From NCBI GenBank assembly GCA_027924645.1, contig BSBN01000233.1, positions 3,428,501-3,492,500 of the forward strand: a stretch of 64,000 bases of DNA, given 5' to 3'. Shown piece by piece: positions 12,441 to 25,000 of this stretch; within the stretch, counting starts at the first letter, position 1, and each line of letters opens with the position of its first letter. Made by a program: the position numbers and the translations under genes. The notes below the pieces were generated by a model. That model made no database searches. It worked only from the letters and a program-made list of their open reading frames with translations, and had not been told where the DNA came from. The stretch comes from Cunninghamia lanceolata. Lineage: Eukaryota > Streptophyta > Pinopsida > Cupressales > Cupressaceae.

Positions 12441-12724
12441 TGGCGAAATCTTGAGTTTCCGTGTGAAAATTCAACGAATAAGATTTAATCTGTCAGGATT
12501 TGCCCTAATTTTACCCTAATTGCAAGGTTAAAAGATAAATTCACCGCCATTTCAGACTTACCTTGCAAGAAAATCATTTTCTATAGAGCACCAGCGTCCA
12601 AACTCCCCCATACAAGTGACACTTGTATGAACAGAGCTCACGGGTAGGAAGAAGCACATGATTATCAGCAAGATTAGGAGCATTCTCTGGAGAACCACTG
12701 GTATAAAGGGATTTGCATAACCAG

Positions 12725-12915
12725 GTAAGTAATTGAAACCCTCATCCCGTTGCTTCTGTATAGTCAGGTATGTTGTTGTTGGTTTGAAGTTTTAGTTTAT
12801 GCATCATGTGATAGGTTAATGCTCAACGAATATAGTATGCATGGTGTTAGTAGAGATAATTGTTATCTGCATGCATGTGAGTACCCATTGTAAGACAAAG
12901 TTGTGTTAATTGCAG
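12725..12915 (+). other. Predicted 5' UTR intron of the E1 gene
   Basis: The donor CAG|GTAAGT at 12724/12725 and acceptor TTAATTGCAG at 12915 flank 191 bases ending six bases before the predicted ATG at 12922. Both sites fit plant consensus. Predicted only. Confidence 0.5.
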
Positions 12916-12921
12916 ATATCT

Positions 12922-15900
12922 ATGGCTGACAAGAGGTTGGAAAAGTGTGAGGCTGAATTCAAGAAGCCCATGTTTTCATCTCCAAGAGGAATCCTATTTA
13001 AGTATGGTGCAATTACAGATACCCATCAAGGAAGCACCAATTTGGAGGCCTAGTCTGCCAAGATGAACAATGAGAAGAATAGAAGCCCTCTGCTAGATGC
13101 AGTATTCGTGTCCAGATTGTGGAATGCGGCCGGTTTTCTATACTCTATGGAGTCTCCTAAGCTGGTGGTCGAGTGTGCACAGAATCACAATCCAGAGACC
13201 AGACAGGTGGTGAAACATGGAAGAGTGTATGTAGACCTATCCATTAAAGGTCTTTCCAAGACATTTGGACTACCATTGGGCAGAAAGGTTAACAGTGTAG
13301 ACCTGAAGAAATTAGAAGTTGAGTATGAAAATAACAAGAAACAGGCCAGGAAGAACATGTATCAATGGAGGGCCCAGAATAGCACATATCCAGCCACTGC
13401 CAAACTTCCTGTGCACCTGTTTAAATATGATTTTGATGAAGAGTATCAATACATGAATGCACTGCTTAGCAGGGTGACAGGCCAGCCTGATACTGGTAGT
13501 TTCAAGGACTGGATGTATGGTGTAATCATGATGTGCATATATGTAGACATCAAGCCACTGTGGGGCCAATTGATAAGTGATGCTCTACATGAGCAGCTGA
13601 TGAACCTGGGAGGTTCAAATTGTTCTTTTTATATGACATCATACATTGTCTACTCCTGTGCATACAAAGGCACATTTGATGCACTAATTACAGATGGAAA
13701 AGTGACAGGCACAGTCAATGCTGTGCACATTTGGGATCATCATCCCCAATTACAGAGAGCTAACTACCTCCAGGATTACAAACTGGTCAATGATGCATTC
13801 TCTATGCATTTGGTAAGGACCTGGAGGAGGACAGGACAAAGAGATTGAGAATGGAAGCTCAAGAAATAATCTACAGGCATGGAGCCTGGTACATTCAGTT
13901 TGCTACGTTTTCCTACATGAGGATTGAGGGATTTGAAGGACCTCCCTCATGCTGCCAAGATACCCCACTGATGCAGTGATATTGATGGAATTCATAAGGT
14001 AGAGCTCCACCATGCTGAAGACATACAAGGATGCTCATAAGCTACCTCCAGTCTTGTTTCTAGTCACCATTGGCTGGTACATGTGCCCAAACTCAGAAAG
14101 CATCAAGAAGGTGATGGTCAGCTTAAATAAAATGCAATTGCAGCCATTTCCACTAATAAGACCATATGATCCCTATGGGAGGATACAGAAAATAGTAGGG
14201 AAGCCTATTCATCAGAGGCACCTAGAAGACTTCTGGTCAGATTGTGAAGATGAAGCAGAAGCCAGAAGAAGAAGATACCAGAGGCTGACACTGAATCAAG
14301 TCAATACCTTTGACTGCATCCCTATTCCTCAACAATTGAAGAAGGATGATGGTAGGATAATGGTAGATGAGTATGAGGAAAAGAAGATATATAATGATAC
14401 CATATCTGCACCTGACCTAACCATATAGGAGGACATATCCTTGGACCCTTTCATTGCTAGGACATTACAGCTAACCCAAGCTTGGATTGATGAACAGGTT
14501 GAGGCATTGAAGAAGAAAGGTGTTGCCATTACTGTGGACAACAAGAAGAAAGGGTAGGATATTCCTGCTGAGGAATATGATGACTTTATAAATGAAAAGA
14601 GAAAATCTAAAGGAGACAGACTGCCTCCACAACAACAACAAAGTAAAAGACCCCCTAGGGGTAAGAAAATTGATAAAGAGCCCAAGGGGTGATCATTGAA
14701 AGAGCAGTATTTCCAACTGAGGAGGCAACATCAGGATCAGGATTAGGATCAGCATCACCTCCACGGACAAGGAAACTGAAGTCCAAGAAAGATAAGACAA
14801 CGGAGGCAAAAGTTACTGAGACCCAAGAGGAGGGTCAGTCCTCACGACAACCAATGGAAGAAGATATCCTCATGGAAGAAGAGCCTGAAGAAGAGGAGGC
14901 TCCCTTGCTGTTCAAAAGAAAGAGAAGAGCCCCACAGGTGGTGGTAGCTACCCCACCTAAGAGACCAAGAACCACCATGAGGGGAGAAATAAGGAAATCC
15001 CCTACACTAGTGAAAGGGGTAGGTAGTGAAGTTGTGCATAAGGAATTTCAGCACAATGTCCCACTTCCTACCATTGTGAAGTTCAAGATTGAACTTGTAG
15101 AAGAGCATATGAAAGAAACCTTGCCAGGAGGTCATATCTCATTAGAGGAGACAATTAACCTATCTGATGATGAGGTTGTGAAGGAAGTAGCTTCACAAAA
15201 GATGGAGACCCTTGCTGCAGGTACGCAAATGACCCCTCATAAGACTCCAACAGTTCAAACAATACTGGAGGAGATAAAGCAAGTGGAAGTAGAAAAGGAA
15301 AAGAGCCTAGAGAAGGTAGCCCAAGAAATAGGGCTGGACACACTAATTGCACAGGTGACAAGTCCTGTAGTGGTAGATTTGACAGATAAACGGGATGCAA
15401 GTCCTGAACATCCAGCAGGTACAACTGACAAAGGGCAACATACAGAAGAAGTGAAGATGGCAGAACCAGAAGGCCATGCTTCAGAAATAAGTCAACAAAG
15501 CTAGCAAGATGCATCAGCAGAGCCTGCTATAGTAGAGGTTTAGGAAAGGAAGGCTGATGAAAAGAATGTAGTAGAGGATCCTGCTTCCAATGTTCAGAAA
15601 GTAAGTAGCACAGGTGCTGAAAAAGTAGTGGTTTCAGAACAGACACCAACACCTAAGGAGGATTCCACAATATCCACCACTATAAATGTGCATCAACAAG
15701 AAGAAAAGGAAAAGGAGGATGAGGCAATGATAGAAAAAGATCATGATCATCATGATCATCATGTGGACGTAGCACAAGATCCTCTACCTCAGGATGATGC
15801 TCCTTCAGAAAAAGAAGTTCCTTAGCAGGAGGATGTACCACAGGATCACCCTCAGGACGAGCATCATGAAGAAGAAACGAGGAAATCACCTTCTCCATCA

Positions 15901-17228
15901 CATATGCTGATGGAAATAGGAGACCAGGGTGAACAACATGATGATGCAGAGAAACATGATCAGGTACCTCCATGGTTAGAAAAGGAGGTAAACACAGAGG
16001 TAGATTTTGTAATTCAAGAATTCGATGTATCTACCTTATTTTTTGAAAATATAATAAAACCAAAGAGGAAGGCCAGAATGACTTTGGCCATTAAGAGAGA
16101 TCCTACAACTGGTAGAAGAACAGCATAGGTAGCAATCCCTACTTGTGGAGAAGAAGAAAGGTAAAATTACCTTAGATGAATTTCAGATCAGCACAGTAGA
16201 CTTGGGATTTGCAAATGAAGACCAGGAGGGTCAAGAGGGCAAAGATATCATAGATTCTTTGATTCAGAAAGTGAAAAGAGAAAAGGAGAAAAATAAGCAA
16301 CACAAAGAGCACATTGCTCAGTTGCATGCCTATATAGGGAGGTTGACTAATACTGAAGATACTTCAACTGATCATGCAGTCCCATTGACTGCTATTTCCT
16401 AGGAGGAAGTAAATAAGTTGGATCTCATGAAACACGAGTCATCCATATTGCGGAAATGGATGCTATCCACATTGGATGTAGTAGAAGAAGTAATAAAAGC
16501 CTCTCTAAAGAGATGGAATTCCCTCAGTATCTCCAGGAAGAAAGTAGACAAATTACAAATGGAGACAGGGAAGAGGTCTTTCCAATTGGAGAAGACATTG
16601 TCTGCCTTAGATGAAATAAGGAGGATTAATCCACAAATACTCAAAAATAAACAAGTACTGGATAATAACACTGCATTATTAGTAGACATATGGTACCAAG
16701 ACATTCAATTTGAATGTGGAGTACTTAAAAGATGCAATAATAAACTGAGAGATATCAGCATGAAACTGCATGATATGATGTCTGTTGAGGCAGAGATTTT
16801 GGAAACCTTGGAAGGAAAAGTGGAAGGGAAAGTAGAGAATCAAGATGAAGAGTTTGCCATCAAAGCTTTACACGGAAACTTCCAATCAGTGGTTGATGAT
16901 CCACTTGTTCACTTGACGGAGGAAGTCAGATAAAATAATGAGAATCAAGGTCAAGATGGAAAACTACAATGAGACACTGCATAGCAGGAAAAATAAACTG
17001 GATAGCATCAGAAATAAATATCAGGCACATAAGCACGCCATCATCAAAGCAAAGACCCAGGATGGCAGAGAAATAGATAAAATCGTGTAGTTGTATGAGT
17101 AGGTCAGGATCAGCATGCAACCTCATATGCAGGGTCTTCTTCATCAGGATGATGAAAGTTCAGAAAGTGATGCACCTGACGATGAAGCTCATGAATCAGA
17201 CGAGGAGCATGATGAGGATATATCATAA
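12922..17228 (+). pseudogene. Long unrecognised E1 protein gene, decayed
   Basis: Open pieces from ATG 12922 to TAA 17226 form one former gene of about 1400 codons. In-frame stops include TAG at 13051, 14426, 14555, 15502, 15541, 15823 and 16126. Frame changes occur near 13.82, 13.98, 14.69, 16.13 and 16.93 kb. The N-terminal third is globular (VYVDLSIKGLSKTFGLP, then SFKDWMYGVIMMCIYVDIK, then CSFYMTSYIVYS). It is followed by a basic, Pro/Gln-rich part, a Glu-rich region with NLS-like KRKRRAPQ and PPKRPR, a His/Asp-rich run near 15.74 kb, coiled-coil sequence at 16.2-16.9 kb and an acidic tail (DEEHDEDIS). The order of hydrophobic and aromatic blocks in the first third resembles the E2 protein. 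I do not recognise the family; a resemblance to putative plant-transposon protein domains is only an impression. Confidence 0.6.
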
Positions 17229-17400
17229 AGTAAATATCAGCATCTGATACTTAGCAAAAGTAAGTATCTCAAATAGTTGCCAGTTGGCAACTTGTGCCAT
17301 TTTGATAGAGTTGACAAAGTCAAAGAGAAAGATTGACCGTAGATATTCATATACAAATCAAGATCTGAGATCTTTTTGTAAGGGATTCCTCATCTTGTTC

Positions 17401-17407
17401 TATAAAA
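17401..17407 (+). promoter_or_regulatory. TATA box downstream of the E1 ORF
   Basis: TTCTATAAAAGGTGC is a strong plant TATA context, 173 bases after the ORF stop and about 0.83 kb before the element's 3' end. In an LTR model this would start R, making everything upstream U3. AATAAAAGG near 18172 could be a poly(A) signal. Confidence 0.45.
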
Positions 17408-18233
17408 GGTGCAGGAATGCCTCATTGTAAAACATTTGAAACTTAATTGAAATCTGTCTGCTGTAATATTCAGGGCTCATTTCAAAGCTTTTGTATACAT
17501 TTATATCTTTGCATACTTAATGAATGAGAAGACTTGTTGGATTACAATACATAGTAAATCTTGAGTAATTAGTGTGTGAATTCTAGATATATGCTGTGAT
17601 TTGCTGCATCCCTTGGAGTGCATATCTACTTGCATATGTTGTCTTCATACAAATTCCTTTGAAGTTAGCATCAACTGTATCTAGCTGTGGAATGTCTTGG
17701 TGAACATATGGTTTGGTTTTCTTCTCTTCATGACTGTATCTGATGTGCATGTGGTTCAAAAGCTAAAGGTTCAACATTAATTTGGAGCATTTCTTTCAAT
17801 TTCTTTTAAATTTCATAACATTTCACCATCATAATTGTAAATAACTGATAATCTCAAGCAAATAACACAAAATATGTGGACATCTCATAGATAATTGAAA
17901 ATATTTAGCATATTTGAAGCTCAAGCATGTATAATTGAAAATATCATGCAAAGATTTGAATATAACTGCATCATTTGATCAAACTACTATATAAAATGAC
18001 CTCTTTGTGAAGAATCTTTGCAGAAGCAGTGTCATGATGATGAACTTCATGTAAGGCCCCAAAATGGAAACAACAACACACATCAACCTCTGAGTAACGT
18101 TAGAAGATTAAGACCTAATCATCGAAGACTTGGGATCATGAATTCTCTGAATTCATCGCATCTTTCAAGATGAATAAAAGGTTAATGTGTACTTTTATTC
18201 TATGCTTGTTTGTGACTAACATCATGACCAACA

Positions 18234-19407
18234 GTTACTTCAGGACATATGCCTCAAAAAGGTGATTGTACATGTTGTTCTAGGCCTAATTAGGCCTCCT
18301 CTTCATAGCCAAAGTATGGAAACCTTCACCTACACTACTAAACCCTACTTCAAGGTGCTTGAGGGGTTAAATAATGATGATTTAAGTACATTTAAAGGGG
18401 TTTGACTTAGCTTGGGTCACTCTTCATTCATATGACAACTCTACCTACTCTTGGTTGCCTAACACATGAAGATATTAGGCATGATCACCTTGTAAAATCC
18501 ACTCCAGACCTATCCCCTTCTCCTGCCATGCAAACAAAGGTTAAAGTACTCCTAGACAACCCCATTCTATCCATCTTGAAGTTATGATGCAGGTTCATTA
18601 TGCCAAGAATCCATCGATTTACTAAAACCCTTAAGAAACCCTCAAAACCCTAGTTTTATGGGCAATTTCAGAAAAATGACTACAAAATGCTTCAAACCCC
18701 AATGATAATGCACCTAATCTAACTAAAATAAAAGGTATTTCCATGCAGCCCAACATTTCATGCATTTGGAGTCTTGACTGGACTATACGGTCAAGTACTG
18801 GGCATTTGAACAACAACAAATTTAGAAAATACAGAGCAGTCCTTAAAAGAATCATTTGGAGAATGCTTTAAACTTCATCAAAATCTCTCCAACCTAGTTC
18901 AAAACAAAGCCAAGACCATATATTTCAACATTTTGTGCACGTTAGTCCATGAAGGTACTGTACGGACTCAGGGCAGGAAGAAGAACAGTAGAAAAAATAG
19001 GGAAATTATAGAAAATAGGAATTTTATTATTGATTTCTTACTCAAAACATCAACTCTACCTTCTTCATCAAGTCTCAAGGCATAAATAATCTTCTTCATT
19101 CAACATATCTATCCTCTAATAGCAAGTTTACATGCAGCATTTATCTCCCACTCCTCCACCATCATGGGAAAAAGGCAGAAATAAGGCTTAAATTAGCCTT
19201 TTTACACTACTACTCAAAATAACAGTCCAAGTCCTAGAAAGGAAAAATCAATTTTTGAAACTCCACTACATGAAAATGCCCTTAGTGGGCTTTATTACAA
19301 TTTTAAATGAGATAACTCACCTTAAAATCCCCATTCAAACCAAAAATATAAAATTCAAGACCAAAAATACAAAATTTTCTAACTAGGTCCTAGGTGCCCT
19401 TGCACTA
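18234..19407 (-). repeat. 5' LTR of gypsy element, part 2
   Basis: Matches 7393-8569 of the other LTR, starting with the duplicated GTTACTTCAGG and ending TTGCACTA before GTATA. Confidence 0.85.
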
Positions 19408-19516
19408 GTATACAATATCTTTGACTTCTCTAAGAGATCCATTTACATGTTCATCTTGGATCCATAAGTTTTTTGTAAGCATGATGTGTTGACCTTTTCT
19501 TAGTAATACCTCTTCA
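19408..19516 (-). pseudogene. PIF1/Helitron-type helicase relic, upstream part
   Basis: The minus strand reads EVLLRKGQHIMLTKNLW followed by VNGSLREVKDIVY, matching the PIF1-like helicase signature (KGARVMLTKNLW ... GLVNGARGTVHDIVY). The frame is open across this stretch and joins to DIVYPIGSKPLEL at 7015 once the gypsy insertion and its duplicated GTATA are discounted. Upstream of 19516 similarity fades into stops. See 6671-7015 for the C-terminal half. Confidence 0.78.
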
Positions 19517-20007
19517 AAAGTTTTTTATTATCGAGCTCCAATCAATTCCTAATTAAATCTAGTGTAGCTATGGCTTACACACAACCTAATGGATAGGCTA
19601 TCCAAAGATTAGGTAATCACTTAGTTCATGTTGTGCTTTATTTACTTCTCAATCCAGGGGCATTTTTCTTAACATGGTGTCGGTACTATATGTACAACTT
19701 TGGATTCTATGAGGGCTAAGATCCTAGCATTGTGTATAGAAAAAGGAAATACAACAATTAAGAAAGGAAATACTCAAAACACAAAGAAGGCTCAAGCTAA
19801 AGTTAATGACTACATGCTATAATCTTATATATTTGCAGGTTAATGGTTGAGGCTTATGGTTCTATATATTTGCTATTCTACTAAACACTTGAATAAATTA
19901 AAGACTGCTTGGGACAGAGATTCAGCTTTAGCCCACCACAAGTGGGCCCTTGCTTGGATAAAACCAAGCTTTTTTCTCTTCCTTTCTACTAAACTACTGA
20001 TCTTTTT

Positions 20008-20077
<70 letters not shown>

Positions 20078-20660
20078 ATTTCACTTCTCCAGACATGTAG
20101 AGAGTGGATTATTTATTTAGAAAGAAAAACAAAATTAGGAAACTAATTTCTTGAGCTAGTAAGAGTCATTCTCCTAACAGGATTGTACATATCTAAATTC
20201 CTTATGCTCGAAAGTAGGATGATGGAAAATTTGTTAGAGAGAAATAAGGCTAAGTTAGTTAGCTCATTAGTCTTGATACAAACTCCTTTTATGCACGTGA
20301 GAGTTTGGAGTTTTCCATCTATCTCTATTGTAGACATGCTCCAGGATTGGATGCAGGTCTGTTATAAGCTTAGTTGTAGGTCTACTGTAGGCTTGATTGT
20401 AGGTTAGTGACTTACTCCACAACAATTATTTTGTTTCATTCCAACATCTTAGGAGCATAGGAAAATATCATAAGTAAGATAAAATGCTATATTACTATGA
20501 AAATAACCACTTTTAAATACACAACCATTCATAAATAGTAAACATGTTAAACATTGTGCTTTGTGGGAATATATAATAAAAAAGGCCACTTCAAGAGTTC
20601 ATTCTATGGAAAATGCAAGATAAAAGGGAAATTAAAAGAATATAATAGGCACAATAATGG
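19517..20660. other. Unassigned DNA with a (TG)33 microsatellite
   Basis: Perfect (TG)33 runs from 20011 to 20076. ORFs across it consist of alternating Cys-Val or Thr-His and are artefacts. Nothing else was recognised, though 20400-20669 may be a decayed minus-strand LTR, since it abuts a polypurine tract. Confidence 0.6.
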
Positions 20661-20669
20661 GGCTCATCA

Positions 20670-21530
20670 CTCCCCCCTAACTAAAGTTGTTTCTTGTCCT
20701 CAAGCAACTCAAAACCTCTACATAAACTTCAAGCACAATTGTCTAAAATCAAATTCTTTTGTAACACCTTCAACTTGCTTCAAAAAGAACTTTCTATCCT
20801 CAATCCTACGCCATCTTGCATCCTCTACTGCTACATTGATCTCTTGGTCACCTTTCCAACTTATAAGAGGAAACCAAAATAGAGGTGGATAATATTCCAG
20901 TGGTAACCAGGCTATTCTGTATCATTTGGCTAAGTTTATGTGCCTTCTAACCCTCTACATGGTTTATTTGAAGTTGTATATAGAATGGGGTTCCTTCTTT
21001 TGTAACTCAAGGGTTTGCTCTTGTCATCTCTACCTATAGAAATTAAATGAGTCCTAACCTATTTGTTGTGCCAATTCTAAATATTGATTTTGTGTAGTGG
21101 CTTGGTCATGCACAATTTGATTTACAATTTCAGATTGGTTCATCAATTCAATCCATTCATACAAAACTTTATTAGCAACTTTAGACTCACCTCTGATCTT
21201 GAGAGAAGCAAATTTTTCCTTTTCAAACCTTGGCTAGGGTCCTACAGTCTACTATTTTCATAGTAAGTTGTGCCATTTGTTCAACTTTTTTTTTAGTTTT
21301 CTAATTTCTTCCTTCTCACTCAATTTCTTGGTAAACTTTTCCTTGAGTTTGTGTTGTTGAGCCCATTCTTTCTTCATGGCCTTAATGGCCATATCCCTAT
21401 TCTACAATAATGTTTCTATGTTTGGGCCATTAGTTTGTGTGACTATAGAGGTTGTTTCTTTAAAAACTAAAACATTAGGCAATAATACACATTCTACCTA
21501 TTGACGGTCTTTTTATGCTTGATTATTTGC
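20670..21530 (-). pseudogene. Decayed coiled-coil coding relic ending at a polypurine tract
   Basis: Minus-strand pieces read like former coding sequence: MAIKAMKKEWAQQHKLKEKF (coiled coil, near 21.37 kb), then SKVANKVLYEWIELMNQ (near 21.15 kb), then VAVEDARWRRIEDRKFF (near 20.83 kb), broken by stops and shifts. Just downstream come CTTGAGGACAAG and AGTTAGGGGGGAG (20670-20690), the layout typical of the 3' end of Ty3/gypsy internal regions, followed by TGATGAGCCCC as a possible LTR start. The protein is not identified. Confidence 0.4.
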
Positions 21531-21700
21531 ACCTCACATGTACATTACTCAGGACTATCAACAATGGAAAGAAGAGATAAAGTGGAAGAATCCCCCTAGC
21601 TAGTCGATCTCTAGATAATGATCAGTTCCCCAACTTTGAGGCCTATGATGATTTCTTGAGGAAAATGGAAAGAAAAAGAATGATAAAATAGAAGGTGAAA

Positions 21701-21990
21701 TAAGAGGATGACTTAACAGGACATAAGAGAATGTCTTAAGGGGAGCTAAGAGGATGACTTAAGGGGATGTAAGAGGATGGCTTAAGGGGATGTAAGAGAG
21801 GGGGTGTAAGGGGAAATACACAAGTAAATACAAATTATAAGATTATCATTTTCATGAGTTGAATCATGGTAATTAATCTAGCCACTCAAACTATGTGTCA
21901 TGTGAGAAAATTAGTTCTATATTTATAGGAAATTGCTTAAGGGTAGGTAAGAGGATGGCTTAAGGGGAGCTAAGAGGATGACTTAATATA
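21701..21990. repeat. Degenerate 22-23 bp repeats (TAAGAGGATGACTTAAGGGG)
   Basis: About five copies run from 21701 to 21815 and two more lie at 21948-21988, separated by unrelated DNA. They lie beyond the 3' end of the transposase relic and could be subterminal repeats of that element, but I found no matching set on its other side. Confidence 0.65.
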
Positions 21991-22049
21991 ACTATATTAA
22001 CTATTGATTAAGTATATACAACTATATACATACTTGGAAATTTATTCCA

Positions 22050-25000
22050 TTTTACCATCTCCATCCTCTCTTTTTTGTAATGCATATATAATTGACTCAT
22101 GTTCTTCCATAGAAAGTGTTCATAATTTTTTATTAGCAGGTCTCCCTTGATATTTAACTAGTTTTATATTTGTTGTCACAACCAAATATGATTAATGTAT
22201 AATCTTATTATGTATTTCATAATCTTCAAATTCAGGAAAAGCATTCTTTCTTATTAGATATTTTTGTAGCCAAGTGCCAACAACAACCAAAGAACCTATT
22301 GGATACTCATCGTTATCATCATCTACTCTAGGATGTAACAACTTATGTTTTGTCTCAACACATCAAACAAACCAATACTATGTTTCCTCTTCATTACCCT
22401 CAAGTGCAACAACAACATACACATGTCCTGCAAAAAATATTTAATTCATAAAGCGTGACATATATAATTCACATAAATACACATGCACACATATATAATT
22501 ATATATATTACAAAATAATGTAATAAAAAATATTGAATTAAAGTACCTTTTTGTACAAGGTCTGAAACATGATCATAGTCATCTGATGCAAACACTTGAT
22601 TATGGTCTCTAGTTGTTGTTTCAAGTTGATCATGTGTTTCTGTAGGTATCAAGGATCTTTGTTTCCATTCTTTAACCTATTTTGTATTTTCACATGCTTC
22701 CCAATCACCTGCAATACAAAATTGACAAAAATAGACAAACTCCTTAGTCCATGTGCTTGCATTTGAACTCTTGAATGAATTCCATTTTGTTGATCCACTA
22801 ATTGTCTCACAATCATGTTGAGTAAGAATATTATCTTCTTCAACTAGCCAAAAGAATCGTCAAATTGTCGAGTTTTCACTTCATCCCTAGATAATTTGTC
22901 ATTACACCAATCCACAATTACACGTGCATCTCTAAATTATGTTGCATCCTTAGATTTTGGTTGCTCTCTAGCAAGAGCTCTTTTCACACATGCTCCAGCT
23001 CCATCATGTTCTCCTTTACCTTTTCCAACTTCAAAAAAACTCCACATATGTTGGATATTGTTTTCTTTGTGAGCCCTACATAGCCAATAAAACATTCGAG
23101 CATTTTTGAATTGCATTGTATAGTTATCTGACCATATGAGATGTTGTTCCATCTGGATTTCTCTTTCTTTTAAACTTTCATAAATTTTTTGAAACAATAT
23201 TGTACAAACTCTGATGACTGTAACCAATTATCACTCAAATAGAAATGGTACTCCCTCAAAAATTTTCTATTAACTTCTATACTATCATCTACATGTTTGT
23301 ATACAATATGAACAAAGATGGCCACCTGCACTAAATTATAATACTGAGATTGAATTTCCTCTTGTGGAGCAAGAGTATAGTTTTCTGTAAAGTCAACCAC
23401 TAATAGTATAGTTCTAATTGGAAATGTGTTTTTACATGTGTGAAATTGTCCATCAAGCCATTGAGCATATTGAAAGCGTTTCACATATTTGGATATAATA
23501 TTATCCTTAAAGTCTCTGATGAATGCATGCACACTAATTTTTTTGTGACTAATTCACAAAACTTTCCAATTTTACCATCCTTTAAAGAATATTCAACATT
23601 CTTGAATCTTTTCACATACACTAATTCTTGTCCAAATTCATGTGAAATAATTTAATGCATACATTCTCCTAACAATGAAAAGTTGCCACATCTATTGCAT
23701 TGTCTAGAAATACATGCTTTTGAATAAAATAAACATCCAAATTAGATGTTTCACAAAACAAACCTACTATAAACTTCTTAATTGTTTGAGGTGGCATATT
23801 AATACCATATTCTTTCATAATTTCGTTAGTATGCAAAGTACAATGTATATATCAAAAAATATCATAATAATAATAAAATTGTACATGAGTTTTACAACAA
23901 CAAAAGATTTGTTTATTAATTTTCACATACCAAGGTTTACATTTCTCGAATGATCTTTGACTTATGGTATTATTAAATGGTACTAACATTGAATCATCTA
24001 AAATTATTTTATATAATTTAGTTTGAGTCATATCTAATAGATGTTTTGGATGATAATCATGAATTTTGGACCCCACTCTTAGTTTTAAAATATCCCTAAC
24101 ATTAGATGATACCCTTGTATTATCATGCCAATAATCTTCAATGAAATATTTGATTTCATTATTTAATTTCATGTTAGACCTTGGAAGTCTACCACTAAAA
24201 TTACAACATTGGTTAATTAGATCATTTTCAATACTTTCTCTTCTCTTTGATGCTCTTCTCAAAGTTTTAGGATTTATATTTAGAAATTCACTAGTCTTAC
24301 TTATCATTCTTTTAGTCGAAATTGAGTTATTAACTAAAGCAGTTGTTATAGCTCTTTGTGCTGCATTGCTATATTTATATCGACTCTTTTTTCGAATAGA
24401 ATCAATAGCATTAGCAACACTGTATATAACTTGTTTCATTGAATCATCTTTCTTTTTATGTTTTAAAAAATGCCTAACTTTTACATTACTTTTTTCATTT
24501 TCCACATTTTCATCAATTGCATCATGAGTTAACATTGAAATCCAATACTTTTTCTATAAAAAAAATAGTTTATATAATCTATTCGCATGGGTTCTCATTT
24601 GTCTCCAAGAAATCTTACTAGGAAGATTATCCAAGACATTTCTTTCAATCTTAAAAAAAGCATTTTCATTTTCACTCATATAAGGGATTTCATTTTCACT
24701 CATATAAGGGATTTCATTTTCATTTCCTATTTCCATATTTACAGTAGTACAATTGAGCTCATCATTGGTATATCCAGCTTCATTTAAATAACTAATATGA
24801 TCAATATCATCAATATGTGGGTTTGAAGACATACCTAGATTTATTTCTATAGTCACATTTTCCATATCATTGAAAGTTGGGTTTGAAGACATACCTAGAT
24901 TTGTTTCTATAGTCACATTTTCTATATCATTGAAAGTTGGGTTTGAAGACATGCATACATTTGTTTCTATAGTCATATTTTCTTCCATATTCACCATTTC

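Larger units (their letters stand above)
11406..18233 (+). mobile_element. E1: ORF-bearing element with TATT...AACA ends, no visible LTR pair or RT
   Basis: It interrupts the gypsy LTR exactly. The uninterrupted copy reads GGTTACTTCAGG; here GTTAC(T) is duplicated at 11401-11405/6 and 18234-18238/9. With a 5-bp duplication the element starts TATTGTG and ends CCAACA, which would be TG...CA after one transition. I compared its first 1.3 kb with its last 1 kb and saw no direct or long inverted repeat. Order: CCGAT-rich block, leader with an intron, a 4.3-kb decayed ORF, a TATA box, then about 0.8 kb to the end. E2 has the same plan. It may be a solo giant LTR or a novel non-autonomous element. 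Confidence 0.65.
7016..19407 (-). mobile_element. Non-autonomous Ty3/gypsy element interrupted by E1
   Basis: The two LTRs begin TGATGCAGAG / TGATGTAGAG and end CTGCACCA / TTGCACTA. The flanking duplication is GTATA at 7011-7015 and 19408-19412. The left LTR is 7016-8569 (3' LTR on the minus strand). The right LTR is 11020-11405 continued at 18234-19407. The primer-site complement GCTCTGATACC is at 11006-11016, three bases from the LTR. Only about 2.45 kb lies between the LTRs, with a protease but no reverse transcriptase, RNase H or integrase, so it needed a helper. It sits inside the PIF1-like helicase relic. Confidence 0.88.

Noticed and set aside
11406..18233. E1 as a Helitron, MULE or hAT element
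   Set aside because: A 5-6 bp duplication excludes Helitron, the 8- and 9-bp classes do not fit, and no long terminal inverted repeats were seen.
7016..19407. Reading 7016-8569 and 18234-19407 as an unrelated dispersed repeat
   Set aside because: Together with 11020-11405 and the duplicated GTTACT they rebuild one LTR interrupted by E1.
19847..20146. ORFs of 99 and 68 codons over the TG tract
   Set aside because: Translation is alternating Cys-Val or Thr-His from the microsatellite; not genes. The same holds for 50528-50928.
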